Assembly (NCBI GenBank): GCA_038316335.1 | Contig: JBBQAM010000016.1 | Location: forward strand, 1 to 64,000 | Direction of reading: 5' to 3' | Origin: JALHST01 sp038316335 | GTDB lineage: Bacteria; Bacteroidota; Bacteroidia; Flavobacteriales; Flavobacteriaceae | DNA length: 64,000 nucleotides | Shown: positions 43,719 through 53,714 of the stretch, piece by piece | How positions within the stretch are numbered: position 1 is the first letter of the stretch | Layout of the letters: every line of letters starts with the position of its first letter | Notes under the pieces: generated by a model | Seen by the model: the letters and a program-made list of their open reading frames with translations, nothing else | Database searches by the model: none | What the model was told of the DNA's origin: nothing | Program-made: the position numbers and the translations under genes

Positions 43719-45815
43719 ATGAAAAAGCGTGTGTTCGTTTTATTTTGGGCGGTGGCCCTTGGTCTTGGTATATCATGTTCATCGGTCGTACCTCCTGGGC
43801 CAATAGACCCGCTCCCCTCGGCCCGGCAATTGGCCTGGCAACAACTTGAATACTATGGCTTCATTCATTTTAATATGAATACGTTTACCAATATGGAATG
43901 GGGTACAGGCGGAGAATCCCCAAGTCAATTCAATCCTTCGGCATTGGATGCACGCCAATGGGCAAAGGTTGCCAAGGCAGCAGGTATGAAAGGGATCATC
44001 ATTACGGCAAAACACCATGATGGTTTTTGTCTTTGGCCTACCAAGACCACAGAACATTCCGTTAAAAATTCGCCTTGGAAAAATGGGCAGGGAGACCTTA
44101 TCAAGGATCTCTCGGAGGCTTGTAGGGAAAACGGACTCAAATTCGGAGTTTATTTGTCACCGTGGGATCGCAATAACGGGGCTTATGGTACCCCTGAATA
44201 TGTGGCGATCTTTCAGGAACAACTGCGTGAATTATTAACGAATTATGGGGATATTTTTGAAGTATGGTTCGATGGGGCGAATGGGGGTTCAGGCTACTAT
44301 GGCGGGGCTAATGAGACACGTAAAATAGATAACAAGACCTATTATCAATGGGATAAGGCGATTGAGATCGTTCGTGAACTTCAGCCCAATGCCGTAATCT
44401 TTAGTGATGGGGGACCTGATATTAGATGGGTTGGTAATGAGGAAGGATGGGCCAATGAAACCAATTGGAGTATCATGCGGCGGGATGAGATCTACCCAGG
44501 ATGGCCTCGCTATATCGAACTCCGATCCGGTCATGAAAATGGCACCCATTGGCTTCCTGCCGAGGCCGATGTATCCATTCGTCCAGGCTGGTATTATCAT
44601 GCCGCCGAAGATCATCAGGTAAAGACATTGCCACAGTTATTGGATATCTATTATAAGTCGGTAGGCAGGAACGCTTCGTTCCTCTTAAACATCCCAGTTG
44701 ATTATCGCGGCTTGATCCATGAGACCGATGAGCATCAATTGATGGCACTACATGATCACTGGCAAAAAGATTTTAAAATCGACTTGGCCAAAAATGCCAA
44801 GGTGTCGGTAACCGATACGCGCGGATCTAACACCGATTTCGATGCTAGAAAGGTAAATGATGCGAAGCCCGACACCTATTGGGCAACCAACGATAGCGTT
44901 ACAAAGGCAACCATTACGCTGGCCTTTGCAGTGCCCACGGAAGTCAATAGAATGCTTTTGCAAGAATTTATTGCGCTTGGGCAACGTGTAAAAGCTTTTG
45001 TCGTGGAAGCGGAAGTGGATGGAAAATGGATTGAAATCGACCGACAAACCACCATCGGCTACAAACGTATTTTGCGATTCGATACTGTTGCGGCGACGAA
45101 GATTAGGGTGCGATTCTTGGATTCAAAGGGGCCCTTGGCCATCTCGAACATTGAATTATTTCGGGCGCCGAATTTATTGGTCCCTCCACAGATCGAACGA
45201 GATCCTAAAGGCATGGTCACACTCTCGGTGCCTGACCAAAAGATAATCGTTTACTATACATTGGATGGTACGAAACCCACCACGGCTGCCTTAAAATACG
45301 ATGGGCCCTTTATCGTGCAATCGCCCACTACGGTTAACGCCATTGGTTTTGATCCCGAGGATTCTTTGGAAACAGCCCCGACACGGCATTATTTTGATAT
45401 CGCTAAAACAGATTGGAGCGTGGTATCGATTTCTTCCGGCAAGAAAAGCGACGCGGTGAATATGATCGATGAGGCTCCCGAAACTTTCTGGGCCACCGAT
45501 CAGGGCGTTACAGAACCACAGGAAATTACCATCGATTTGGGAAAGGAGTACCTTTTAACCGGATTTACCTATTGGCCCATTCAGGAACGGTATCCTTTTG
45601 GGATCATTACGAACTATGAATTTTCGGTAAGTACTGACAATACCACATGGAAAAAAACGGCACAGGGCGAATTCGGTAACATTGAAAATCATCGCATTGA
45701 ACAAGTCATCCGGTTTAAACCGACCCAAGGGCGCTATATCAAACTAAAAGGGGTCAAAGTCGCAGGGAACGACTTTACAACTTCATTCGGGGAAATAGGG
45801 GTGCTGACCCAATAA
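43719..45815 (+). CDS. GH29 alpha-L-fucosidase lipoprotein with CBM-like C-terminal domains
   Basis: A 698-residue lipoprotein (GISC, Cys20). Residues about 30-340 form a GH29 fucosidase: KHHDGFCLWPTKTTEHS and the nucleophile Asp185 in VWFDGANGG. Residues about 350-480 are an F5/8 type C (discoidin-like) domain, then a short CHB_HEX_C_1-like beta domain (VYYTLDGTKPTTA-type), then a second F5/8-like domain ending at QGRYIKLKG. It should release alpha-L-fucose from glycans. It is the last gene of the sulfatase operon and ends 8 bp from the convergent SDR gene. Confidence 0.93.
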   Translation: MKKRVFVLFWAVALGLGISCSSVVPPGPIDPLPSARQLAWQQLEYYGFIHFNMNTFTNMEWGTGGESPSQFNPSALDARQWAKVAKAAGMKGIIITAKHHDGFCLWPTKTTEHSVKNSPWKNGQGDLIKDLSEACRENGLKFGVYLSPWDRNNGAYGTPEYVAIFQEQLRELLTNYGDIFEVWFDGANGGSGYYGGANETRKIDNKTYYQWDKAIEIVRELQPNAVIFSDGGPDIRWVGNEEGWANETNWSIMRRDEIYPGWPRYIELRSGHENGTHWLPAEADVSIRPGWYYHAAEDHQVKTLPQLLDIYYKSVGRNASFLLNIPVDYRGLIHETDEHQLMALHDHWQKDFKIDLAKNAKVSVTDTRGSNTDFDARKVNDAKPDTYWATNDSVTKATITLAFAVPTEVNRMLLQEFIALGQRVKAFVVEAEVDGKWIEIDRQTTIGYKRILRFDTVAATKIRVRFLDSKGPLAISNIELFRAPNLLVPPQIERDPKGMVTLSVPDQKIIVYYTLDGTKPTTAALKYDGPFIVQSPTTVNAIGFDPEDSLETAPTRHYFDIAKTDWSVVSISSGKKSDAVNMIDEAPETFWATDQGVTEPQEITIDLGKEYLLTGFTYWPIQERYPFGIITNYEFSVSTDNTTWKKTAQGEFGNIENHRIEQVIRFKPTQGRYIKLKGVKVAGNDFTTSFGEIGVLTQ

Positions 45816-45823
45816 GAATTGAT

Positions 45824-46609
45824 TTATTTTGCTGTCCAGCCGCCATCAACGGTCAGCATAGCGCCTACCATATAGCTTCCTGCAGCACTGGCCAAAAAGA
45901 TGGCCGCGCCTTGAATTTCCCGTAATTCGCCCCAACGTGCAAGGGCCGTGGCGCCAACGATAAAGTTTTTGGCTTCCGGCGTATCGGCAATGGGGATATT
46001 CATTTCGGTTAGGAACGGACCTGGGCAAATCGCGTTGACATTGATATTGAAAGGGGCCAATTCAAGACCCAGGGCCCTGGTCATCTGTACTACTGCCCCT
46101 TTGCTGGTCGCGTAGGGGGTGCGATTTGCCAATCCGACAAGACCCAATGTACTTGCCATATTTATGATGCGGCCACCTCCATTTTTTTTCATGTTAGGGG
46201 TTACTGCCCTTGAAGTATTCCAAGTACCATCGACATTCACCTTCATAACTTTGCCAAATTCTTCGGGAGTCAATTCGTCAATGGCCCCTCGAATATTGAT
46301 ACCTGCGCTATTGATCAGGATATCGATACTTCCAAAATCATGGATCATTGCCTTGACAACGGCCTCTACCTCAGAGAGTACCGAGACGTCGGCTGCATAG
46401 GCTTCGGCTTTTATGCCATATTCCTTTGATAGTTTTGCTGCCGCTTCGATTCCTTCTTCATGGTTGCGATTTAGAAGGGCAACATCGCAACCAGCAGAGG
46501 CCAGGCCTGCAGCCATGGCATATCCAAGACCTTTGGAGCCTCCTGTTATCAATGCGTTTTTTCCGGTTAGATCAAATAGTTTTATTCCTGGTAGGGGATT
46601 CTCATTCAT
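45824..46609 (-). CDS. SDR-family oxidoreductase (gluconate 5-dehydrogenase-like)
   Basis: A 261-residue NAD(P)-dependent short-chain dehydrogenase. The cofactor motif TGGSKGLG, NSAG, and the YATSK catalytic tyrosine-lysine pair are present. The sequence is closest in style to gluconate 5-dehydrogenase/KduD-type enzymes that act on sugar acids or keto-sugar acids. It starts 17 bp after the TIM-barrel isomerase gene, giving a two-gene operon. It probably works in the sugar-acid route together with the dehydratase encoded divergently to the right. Confidence 0.9.
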   Translation of the reverse strand: MNENPLPGIKLFDLTGKNALITGGSKGLGYAMAAGLASAGCDVALLNRNHEEGIEAAAKLSKEYGIKAEAYAADVSVLSEVEAVVKAMIHDFGSIDILINSAGINIRGAIDELTPEEFGKVMKVNVDGTWNTSRAVTPNMKKNGGGRIINMASTLGLVGLANRTPYATSKGAVVQMTRALGLELAPFNINVNAICPGPFLTEMNIPIADTPEAKNFIVGATALARWGELREIQGAAIFLASAAGSYMVGAMLTVDGGWTAK

Positions 46610-46626
46610 GATAAACGTTTTTTATG

Positions 46627-47694
46627 CTAAACAAAGCCATAGTGCTTCTCGGCATAGGTAAGACAGGTGTAATTATTTTTATCTTCCTGTGCCAACTGCT
46701 CATCGGCGGTTTCGTTGGACACTATGGGTAAGGGTTGCTTCGATTTTATGGTCTTGATACTATGAAGATAGGCTGCTAGTTCAGGGGCAGAGATTTGCTC
46801 AGAGGTAGCCCAATATTTTGGGGTAAGACAGGGTATTTTTAAAGGATCCCTGGTAATCATCTCCAAATTGAACCTGATATCCGGATTGTGGGTTCTAATG
46901 GTTTTTATCATTCCCTCGATATCTAAGTATCCCTCGCCAAAATTCACCTCCGACAATAGAAAACCATCCTCATATTCAGAAACGCCCATATCCTTTAAAT
47001 GTACTGAAAAAGCATAGGGAGCGAGGGTTTTTACCACTTCCATTGGATCTTCGAGTAACGAAATGTTGTTGCCCGTATCCAAGGTAACTCCCACCCATTC
47101 ACTGTCCAGGTTTTTTAGGATCTCAATAAATTCATGACTTCTCCAATCCTTATGATTTTCAACGGCAAGTTTCACCTTGTGCCTCCGCATAATGGGTTCT
47201 GCCCTTTGCATCGATTGTATGGCAGCCTTCTTGAAATCCTGAAAAGCGGCCATGGTATCAAAGGTCTCATAGCGGCGCCCCGATAAACAAGCCGTTCTAA
47301 AAACATCGATTCCCGTTTCCTTGGCGGCTTTTACTTCCGCTTCAAATCGGGCCAGATCCCCATGTTCCTTTGGAAGACTTATCTGAGCTTCCAAAAAGAT
47401 GTTAAGGGCCTCTTTTCGCTTTCTGACCTTTTTCGAAAAGTCGCCATCCCATCCACCGACACCTACTTGCATCCCACCAAATCCGAGGGTGGCCGAATGT
47501 TCGATCATCTCAAGGGCATTGGTAAAAGGAGGGTAAGGATCACTCTCCATATTGCGAAACCGCCGCATCATATAAGAAGCATCGGCTATCCCAAACCTGG
47601 TTTCGATGGGCAGGCTTGAAAATGAAGGCATTCGCGGCAGGGTTAATAAAAATGTCCCTGCTGTCGAATTCCTTATAAATGTGCGTCGTCTCAT
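46627..47694 (-). CDS. Sugar phosphate isomerase/epimerase-like TIM-barrel protein, Tat-like signal
   Basis: A 355-residue protein of the AP endonuclease family 2/xylose isomerase-like TIM-barrel superfamily. The N-terminus MRRRTFIRNSTAG has a twin-arginine-like motif and a hydrophobic stretch, so export is likely. Conserved metal-site features are VENHKDWRSHEF, GVTLDTGNN and HLKDMGV. Some exported relatives act on 3-keto sugars or their elimination products; others are isomerases or lyases. It is the first gene of the operon with the SDR gene and is divergent from the IlvD/Edd operon, with 359 bp between starts. The substrate is unknown. Confidence 0.82.
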   Translation of the reverse strand: MRRRTFIRNSTAGTFLLTLPRMPSFSSLPIETRFGIADASYMMRRFRNMESDPYPPFTNALEMIEHSATLGFGGMQVGVGGWDGDFSKKVRKRKEALNIFLEAQISLPKEHGDLARFEAEVKAAKETGIDVFRTACLSGRRYETFDTMAAFQDFKKAAIQSMQRAEPIMRRHKVKLAVENHKDWRSHEFIEILKNLDSEWVGVTLDTGNNISLLEDPMEVVKTLAPYAFSVHLKDMGVSEYEDGFLLSEVNFGEGYLDIEGMIKTIRTHNPDIRFNLEMITRDPLKIPCLTPKYWATSEQISAPELAAYLHSIKTIKSKQPLPIVSNETADEQLAQEDKNNYTCLTYAEKHYGFV

Positions 47695-48053
47695 AACGTA
47701 TGGCGTAATTAAGGCATATAGAATACGCTCTAAAATAGCATTTTTTGATGGAATCGGCCTTTAAATCGGGGGGCAATTTTCAATAATCCCCTACAGTCTT
47801 CCCGATATGCTGACTATCGACGTATTTTTTTGTTATCAGGGAACTATGAATTTTTAGTGTCCTTGAAATTCAAAAACGGATAAGAAGGCTTTTTCAATCA
47901 ATAATCTGTATTTACCAATGCCTTATTTCCAAATAGCGTGTACTTTTAAATGGATGCGTTTTTTTTAGTACATTGGGAGGGCTTTCGACAGTTGGGGGTC
48001 ATTTGGGTTGGTCCCGGACACGCGAACAGCACATAATACGCCAAATAGATACT
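47695..48053. promoter_or_regulatory. 359-bp divergent control region of the sugar-acid locus
   Basis: The only large divergent gap in the right-hand locus, between the isomerase/SDR operon and the IlvD/Edd operon. It is AT-rich in the middle, with a GTAC repeated at 47940 and 47969. No exact TAnnTTTG box and no convincing operator palindrome was found. The frame from 47973 to the dehydratase ATG at 48054 lacks family similarity. Confidence 0.45.
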
Positions 48054-49784
48054 ATGGAAAAAAAGAATAAAAAACACTTAAGAAGTGAGGCTTGGTTTAA
48101 TCCCGAAGACCCAAAATCAGCATTTATCCACCGATCGTGGCTAAGAAATCAAGGTTATCCGAATGATTATTTTGAACAGCGTCCAGTGATAGGGATCTGT
48201 AATACCTGGTCAGAACTCACGCCGTGTAACGGACACCTTAGGGAATTCGCCGAATTCGTCAAGCGTGGGGTTTTAGAGGCAGGTGGGGTACCTTTTGAAT
48301 TTCCGGTGACCAGCATGGGCGAAATCTTGATGCGACCTACCGCCATGTTGTTTCGCAATTTGGCAAGTATGGATACCGAGGAAAGTATTCGGGCGAATCC
48401 CTTGGATGGCGTTGTCCTCTTGACGGGCTGTGATAAGACCACCCCTTCAACGGTCATGGGAGCCTGTAGCGTAGATCTACCGACCATCGTAGTTCCTGGC
48501 GGACCTATGCTGAACGGCAAATACAAAGGGGAACGCATTGGTTCGGGAACCTTTGTTTGGCAGCTAAAGGATAAGATCAAAAATGAGGGCTTTACGAAGG
48601 AAGACCAGATAGAGGCCGAAATATGTTCTGCCCGAAGTGCCGGCCATTGTATGACTATGGGTACCGCCTCGACGATGGCCTGTATGGTGGAAGCCTTGGG
48701 TCTTACCTTACCAGGTGCTGCTGCTATTCCGGCCGTAGATTCCAGAAAGAAAGTGATGGCCCAGTTGTCGGGCCGCCGTATTGTGGAAATGGTCAAGGAA
48801 GACTTGATACTTTCAAAAATACTTACAAAGGAAGCTTTTGAGAATGCGATCAAGATCAACGCGGCGGTAGGTGGATCGACGAACTTTATCATCCATTTAT
48901 TGGCCATTGCCGGAAGAATTGGGGTAAAGTTGAATTTAAAGGAGTTTGATGACTTGGGGAGCAAGATTCCGTTATTGGTGAATTTAATGCCATCCGGAAA
49001 ATTCTTGATGGAGGATTTCTTCGACGCAGGCGGTCTTCCGGTCGTTATTAAGGAGATGCAAAAACACCTTCACGAAAACGTAATAACGGTGAATGGAAAG
49101 TCACTTATAGAAAATAATTTAAAGGCCGAATGTTACAATGATGAGGTGATTGCAAAACTCGATAAACCTTTTATGGAAGAAGCGGGAATCGCAGTACTCT
49201 ATGGTAATCTTTGTAAGGATGGGGCCGTGATAAAGCCTTCGGCGGCAACACCTAAATTAATGTCGCATCGTGGGAAAGCGGTGGTTTTTGAAACCATTGA
49301 GGAATTTCTTGCCACGGTCGATGCGCCCGATCTTGAGATCGATGAAAATAGTGTTATGGTGCTCAAGGGCGTGGGCCCGGTCGGATATCCGGGAATGGCC
49401 GAGGTCGGCAATATGGATATCCCTGAGAAACTATTAAAAAAGGGCATAAAGGATATGGTTCGTATTTCAGATGGCCGCATGAGCGGAACGGCCTTCGGCA
49501 CCGTGGTACTCCATGTATCGCCCGAATCGTCGATCGGCGGAATATTGGCACTTGTGAAATCGGGCGATTATATTGTCTTGGATGTACCCAATCGCAAATT
49601 GCATTTGGAAGTCGATGATGCCGAACTCGAAAAGAGAAAAGCGGCATGGATACAGCCAAAACCCCCTGTTGACAGAGGGTATACCAGTCTTTATACCAAA
49701 ACCGTGCAGCAAGCACATCTCGGGGCGGATCTCGACTTTCTGGTTGGGAAGTCGGGAGCCGATGTGACCCGCGATGCCCATTAA
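48054..49784 (+). CDS. IlvD/Edd-family sugar-acid dehydratase
   Basis: A 576-residue cytoplasmic dehydratase. The [2Fe-2S] cysteine candidates are Cys58 (LTPCNGH), Cys126 (TGCDKTTPS) and Cys199 (SAGHCMTMGTAST). The start block FIHRSWLRNQGYPNDYF matches the L-arabinonate/D-xylonate/D-galactonate/fuconate dehydratase branch, not the amino-acid dihydroxy-acid dehydratase. It should convert an aldonic acid to a 2-keto-3-deoxy acid. The ATG at 48054 is preferred; an upstream in-frame start at 47973 adds 27 residues unlike the family. It is first in an operon with GntP and two haem dehydrogenase-like genes. Confidence 0.92.
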   Translation: MEKKNKKHLRSEAWFNPEDPKSAFIHRSWLRNQGYPNDYFEQRPVIGICNTWSELTPCNGHLREFAEFVKRGVLEAGGVPFEFPVTSMGEILMRPTAMLFRNLASMDTEESIRANPLDGVVLLTGCDKTTPSTVMGACSVDLPTIVVPGGPMLNGKYKGERIGSGTFVWQLKDKIKNEGFTKEDQIEAEICSARSAGHCMTMGTASTMACMVEALGLTLPGAAAIPAVDSRKKVMAQLSGRRIVEMVKEDLILSKILTKEAFENAIKINAAVGGSTNFIIHLLAIAGRIGVKLNLKEFDDLGSKIPLLVNLMPSGKFLMEDFFDAGGLPVVIKEMQKHLHENVITVNGKSLIENNLKAECYNDEVIAKLDKPFMEEAGIAVLYGNLCKDGAVIKPSAATPKLMSHRGKAVVFETIEEFLATVDAPDLEIDENSVMVLKGVGPVGYPGMAEVGNMDIPEKLLKKGIKDMVRISDGRMSGTAFGTVVLHVSPESSIGGILALVKSGDYIVLDVPNRKLHLEVDDAELEKRKAAWIQPKPPVDRGYTSLYTKTVQQAHLGADLDFLVGKSGADVTRDAH

Positions 49785-49799
49785 AAAAACCAAACCAAA

Positions 49800-51137
49800 A
49801 TGATACCAATTCTTTTACTTGTAGTTAGTGTTCTGATTATTATTCTATTTACCGTAAAGTGGAAGGTACATCCCTTTTTGGCCTTGTTGACGGCCGCCTT
49901 GTTTTTTGCGCTGTTCTCGGGAATGTCCTTAGACACCATCGTACAGCTCGTCAATGATGGATTTGGGATTACCTTGGGCAAAATAGGAATCGTTATCGTC
50001 CTTGGTGTTATTATCGGTGCCTTTCTCGAACATTCCGGGGGGGCCTATAAATTGGCCGAGGTAGTATTACGCATTATCGGAAAAAAAAGGGTACACGAGG
50101 CCATGGCCATTGTAGGGTACATCGTTTCTATTCCGGTTTTTGCCGATAGTGGGTTCATTATTTTAAACCCGTTGAACAAAAGTCTGACGAAACGTGCCGG
50201 GCTATCGATAGTCGGTACCGCGACAGCGTTGATATTAGGCCTGATGATAACACATGTTCTCGTTCCGCCCACTCCGGGGCCCATTGCGGCAGCGGGTATC
50301 ATTGGGGCCGATGTGGGCCTGGTCATGTTGGTAGGCTTGATCATTGGGGCGATTTCGCTGGGCGTTGCCATCATTTACTGTAAAAAAATGGGCGCCAAAC
50401 AGTATATCGATCCGAATCCGGATATCACCGAAGAGGATATTCGGGAAAAAATGAAAAGTGCACCCAGTGCCTTTAAGTCGTTTTTACCCATTTTGATCCC
50501 AATACTGCTCATCGTCGGGAAATCGATAATGGATTTTTCCAGCGTTGAAGGAGCAGAACCGACGGCCATTGTCAAACTAATTTCCTTCGTTGGCTCCCCG
50601 GTAATTGCCTTGATTATTGGGATGTTGTTTTCCTTTCTCCTGCCCAAGAAATTCGATCAGCAAATGTTGTCGACCACTGGATGGGTTGGGAGGGCGTTGG
50701 CCGACGCCTCCAATATAATCTTGATCACAGGAGCCGGCGGAATCTTTGGGATGATCTTACAGAACAGTGGCATTGCCGATACCTTGGCCGATTCCCTTTC
50801 AAGCGCCAATCTGGGGATTTGGTTGCCCTTTTTATTATGTGCAGCGATCAAGACTGCCCAAGGATCCTCGACCGTGGCGCTTATTACTACGGCATCGATC
50901 ATCGCCCCTTTATTGGTGACCATGGGTTTTACGTCGGAAATTGATAAGGCATTGGTCGTTTCGGCCATCGGTGCTGGGGCCATGGTGGTTTCGCATGCAA
51001 ACGATAGCGGTTTTTGGATACTCACACAATTTTCGGGTATCGATGTGAAGACCGGGTACCGAGTATATACCCTCGGGACTTTGATAGTGGGTACGTTTGC
51101 CGCCTCTTTGGTTTTTTTAGCCACCTTCTTATTTTAG
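49800..51137 (+). CDS. GntP-family gluconate/sugar-acid permease
   Basis: A 445-residue inner-membrane transporter with about 12 hydrophobic helices. The GntP hallmarks are seen: LVNDGFGITLGKIGIVIVLGVIIG, IPVFADSGFIIL, HVLVPPTPGPIAAAG, and KTAQGSSTVALITTAS. Family members import gluconate and other aldonic acids with protons. It starts 15 bp after the dehydratase, supporting uptake of the sugar acid that enzyme uses. Confidence 0.94.
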   Translation: MIPILLLVVSVLIIILFTVKWKVHPFLALLTAALFFALFSGMSLDTIVQLVNDGFGITLGKIGIVIVLGVIIGAFLEHSGGAYKLAEVVLRIIGKKRVHEAMAIVGYIVSIPVFADSGFIILNPLNKSLTKRAGLSIVGTATALILGLMITHVLVPPTPGPIAAAGIIGADVGLVMLVGLIIGAISLGVAIIYCKKMGAKQYIDPNPDITEEDIREKMKSAPSAFKSFLPILIPILLIVGKSIMDFSSVEGAEPTAIVKLISFVGSPVIALIIGMLFSFLLPKKFDQQMLSTTGWVGRALADASNIILITGAGGIFGMILQNSGIADTLADSLSSANLGIWLPFLLCAAIKTAQGSSTVALITTASIIAPLLVTMGFTSEIDKALVVSAIGAGAMVVSHANDSGFWILTQFSGIDVKTGYRVYTLGTLIVGTFAASLVFLATFLF

Positions 51138-51179
51138 ACCGACCACGTCGTTCTCGATGAATAAAATTATTTGAATAAA

Positions 51180-53690
51180 ATGACATCACTTCCCCAAACA
51201 GGCAAATTTTTTTTTGGATTCGCTCTATTTGGGGTCCTCATAACGGCTATATCCGCATGTGAAAAAGAGCCATCGCCGCCTTTATCACCAAACGAGGCCT
51301 TAGCTGAATTCGTGCTTGCCGACCCTGATCTAAAAATAGAACTGGTCGCATCGGAGCCCTTGGTTCAGGATCCCGTGGCCATAACCTTTGATGCTGCTGG
51401 TAACCTATGGGTCGTTGAGATGTTGGGGTTTATGGAAGATATCGAAGGTACCGACCAAGAAGAAAGGGTAGGGAGGGTTTCCGTCTTATTCGATGATGAC
51501 AAGGATGGTCGCATGGACCGCAGTCAAATATTCCTAGATAGTCTCGTGCTACCGAGAGCCATGGCTTTGGTTAAAGGCGGTGTACTTATTGCTGAAAATG
51601 TGCCGCTTTGGTTTGCGAAGGACCTGGACGGTGATTTTAAGGCAGATACAAAAATTTTGATCGACTCTACCTATGGGGGTTCAGGAATGCCCGAGCATTC
51701 CGCCAATGGCTTATGGCATGGCATGGACAATTGGTTGTACAACGCCAAGTCAAAGTATCGGTATCGCTTTCAGGAGGGTCATTGGGAAAAAGGGGAAACC
51801 GAGTTTCGTGGCCAATGGGGCATTGCCCATGATGATGCCGGACGCTTGTTCTATAATTACAATTGGTCGCAACTGCACGCTGATTTAGTGCCCCCGAACG
51901 CATTGCAAAACAATACGCACCATGCGCCCAGTAGCGGTATCGACCATGGTTTGACACTTGAGCGCGCAATTTTCCCCATTCGTAGCAATACGGCAGTCAA
52001 CCGTGGATATGTGCCCGGGACGCTAGATAATCAGGGACGTCTCTTGGAATTTGCTTCGGCATGTGGCCCACTCGTTTACCGGGGCGATGCCATGCCAAAA
52101 TCCTATTTAGGGGATGCTTTTGTCTGTGAACCGACCGCCAATCTTATCAAGCAAGACGACATTATCGAAGAAGGATTTATGCTGAGTGCTAAAGGGGTTT
52201 ATAAGGACAAGGAATTTCTTGCTTCCACCGATGAGCGGTTTCGACCCGTGTCATTGGCTTCGGGCCCGGATGGCGCTTTATACGTGGTCGATATGTATAA
52301 GGGAATCATTCAAGACGGGGCCTATATGACCCCCTATCTACGCGAAGTTACCCTGGCACGAAAACTTGATACCCCCATTCATATGGGCCGAATATGGCGA
52401 ATCACTTCAAAAGCAGCGGTGCCGAAAATCCCCGATTTTTCGAAGGCGGATCCTAAAACCTTGGTAAGTCTATTAGAAAACAGCAATGGTTGGACACGCG
52501 ATATGGCGCAACAACTCCTCGTTGAAAAGGGGTATTTGTCTGTGGTGCCCGAATTACAGAAAATGATAGCGCAAGGCAATCCCCTAGGACAGCTTCATGC
52601 CCTATGGACCCTTGAAGGACTGGGCTATGTCGATTTGAAAACCTATATGGATACCCTCCTCTTCGGAGATCCTATAGTGGTTCAGGCGGCCTTGCGAATT
52701 ATCTCGGAAATGGGTGTCGACCATCCTGAATTGACACAGGTATTGCAGGATTTTATATCCGAACGCTTTGACACCGCCGATCCCCGGGTGCAACTGCAAA
52801 TGGTTTTGGTAAGCCATCGTATTGATTCAAAAATAGCCTTTGATATTTCGAAAAAATTCCTTGCCAGCTATGGCCAACTGCCTGTAGCCCGCGATGTGGT
52901 AATGAGCAGTCTCGAAGATCGGGAAAGTGATATGCTCGATATGCTGCTAATGGAATGGAGGAATTATGACCAGAACCATGAAATATTCATCGAAATGCTG
53001 GCCACGGCAATTGCCAATACTAGCGAAGCGAAGGAAGTACAGGATGTAATGGGTTTGTTAGATACCGATTATTCGGAGGACCGACTATGGGTACGATCGG
53101 CGATCATAAATGGGATCATTAATTCAAGGGGCTCAAACGATGCGGGGGAAATTGTCCTGAGTCGGCAACCGGCTTTTTTGAAGCAGAAGGACCTCCCAGA
53201 GGCACTCCGTCAGAAGCTAACTTGGCCTGGAAAACCAACCGAACAACTACTTGGGACTGGAAAAGTTGTCGATTTGGATGGCAAAGTATTTGCATTAGGG
53301 AGACAAAAATTTTTGAATCTCTGTGCGAATTGCCATGGCACCGAAGGAGAGGGAATGAAGCGCTTTGCACCTCCCTTGAAGAATTCCGAATGGGTAACCG
53401 GTACTGACTACAAACTCGCCATGATTTTATTACACGGTTTGGAAGGTCCGGTGACGGTGAACGGAAAAGTGTACGACATTCCTGATATCCTCCCTAACAT
53501 GCCCTCTTTTTCAACATTGCAAAATGAGGATATTGCGGCCATCACCACCTATATAAGAAATGCTTGGGGCCATGCCGCCACACCGATCAAGAGTGGTACT
53601 ATTGGTGGGATTCGATTTCGTACCCAGGGCCAAATTGCCCCATGGAAAGTGAGTGAATTAGACACCTTGCAATTTGATATGGATTTGTAA
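51180..53690 (+). CDS. PVC-type dehydrogenase-like lipoprotein with haem c site
   Basis: An 836-residue lipoprotein (lipobox ITAISAC, Cys27). The beta-propeller resembles the sorbosone/glucose dehydrogenase-like group (AITFDAAGNLWVVEM, GPDGALYVVDMYKG), followed by helical repeats from about residue 430. The haem c site CANCH is at 715-719 with a GxxxxPPLxxSEWV segment, then a small C-terminal beta segment. I chose the ATG at 51180 over the TTG at 51171. It lies 42 bp after the GntP gene. It is likely periplasmic or outer-membrane-linked; the electron acceptor and substrate are unknown. Confidence 0.88.
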   Translation: MTSLPQTGKFFFGFALFGVLITAISACEKEPSPPLSPNEALAEFVLADPDLKIELVASEPLVQDPVAITFDAAGNLWVVEMLGFMEDIEGTDQEERVGRVSVLFDDDKDGRMDRSQIFLDSLVLPRAMALVKGGVLIAENVPLWFAKDLDGDFKADTKILIDSTYGGSGMPEHSANGLWHGMDNWLYNAKSKYRYRFQEGHWEKGETEFRGQWGIAHDDAGRLFYNYNWSQLHADLVPPNALQNNTHHAPSSGIDHGLTLERAIFPIRSNTAVNRGYVPGTLDNQGRLLEFASACGPLVYRGDAMPKSYLGDAFVCEPTANLIKQDDIIEEGFMLSAKGVYKDKEFLASTDERFRPVSLASGPDGALYVVDMYKGIIQDGAYMTPYLREVTLARKLDTPIHMGRIWRITSKAAVPKIPDFSKADPKTLVSLLENSNGWTRDMAQQLLVEKGYLSVVPELQKMIAQGNPLGQLHALWTLEGLGYVDLKTYMDTLLFGDPIVVQAALRIISEMGVDHPELTQVLQDFISERFDTADPRVQLQMVLVSHRIDSKIAFDISKKFLASYGQLPVARDVVMSSLEDRESDMLDMLLMEWRNYDQNHEIFIEMLATAIANTSEAKEVQDVMGLLDTDYSEDRLWVRSAIINGIINSRGSNDAGEIVLSRQPAFLKQKDLPEALRQKLTWPGKPTEQLLGTGKVVDLDGKVFALGRQKFLNLCANCHGTEGEGMKRFAPPLKNSEWVTGTDYKLAMILLHGLEGPVTVNGKVYDIPDILPNMPSFSTLQNEDIAAITTYIRNAWGHAATPIKSGTIGGIRFRTQGQIAPWKVSELDTLQFDMDL

Positions 53691-53714
53691 GGAAATTTTT
53701 AAATACGTTTTTAT

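Noticed and set aside
47940..47975. GTAC repeats upstream of the dehydratase as an operator
   Set aside because: Only four-base matches in AT-rich DNA, with no palindrome long enough to support a binding site.
48167..48964. 265-residue reverse-strand frame inside the dehydratase gene
   Set aside because: Antisense shadow of the IlvD/Edd gene, rich in serine and proline without family features.
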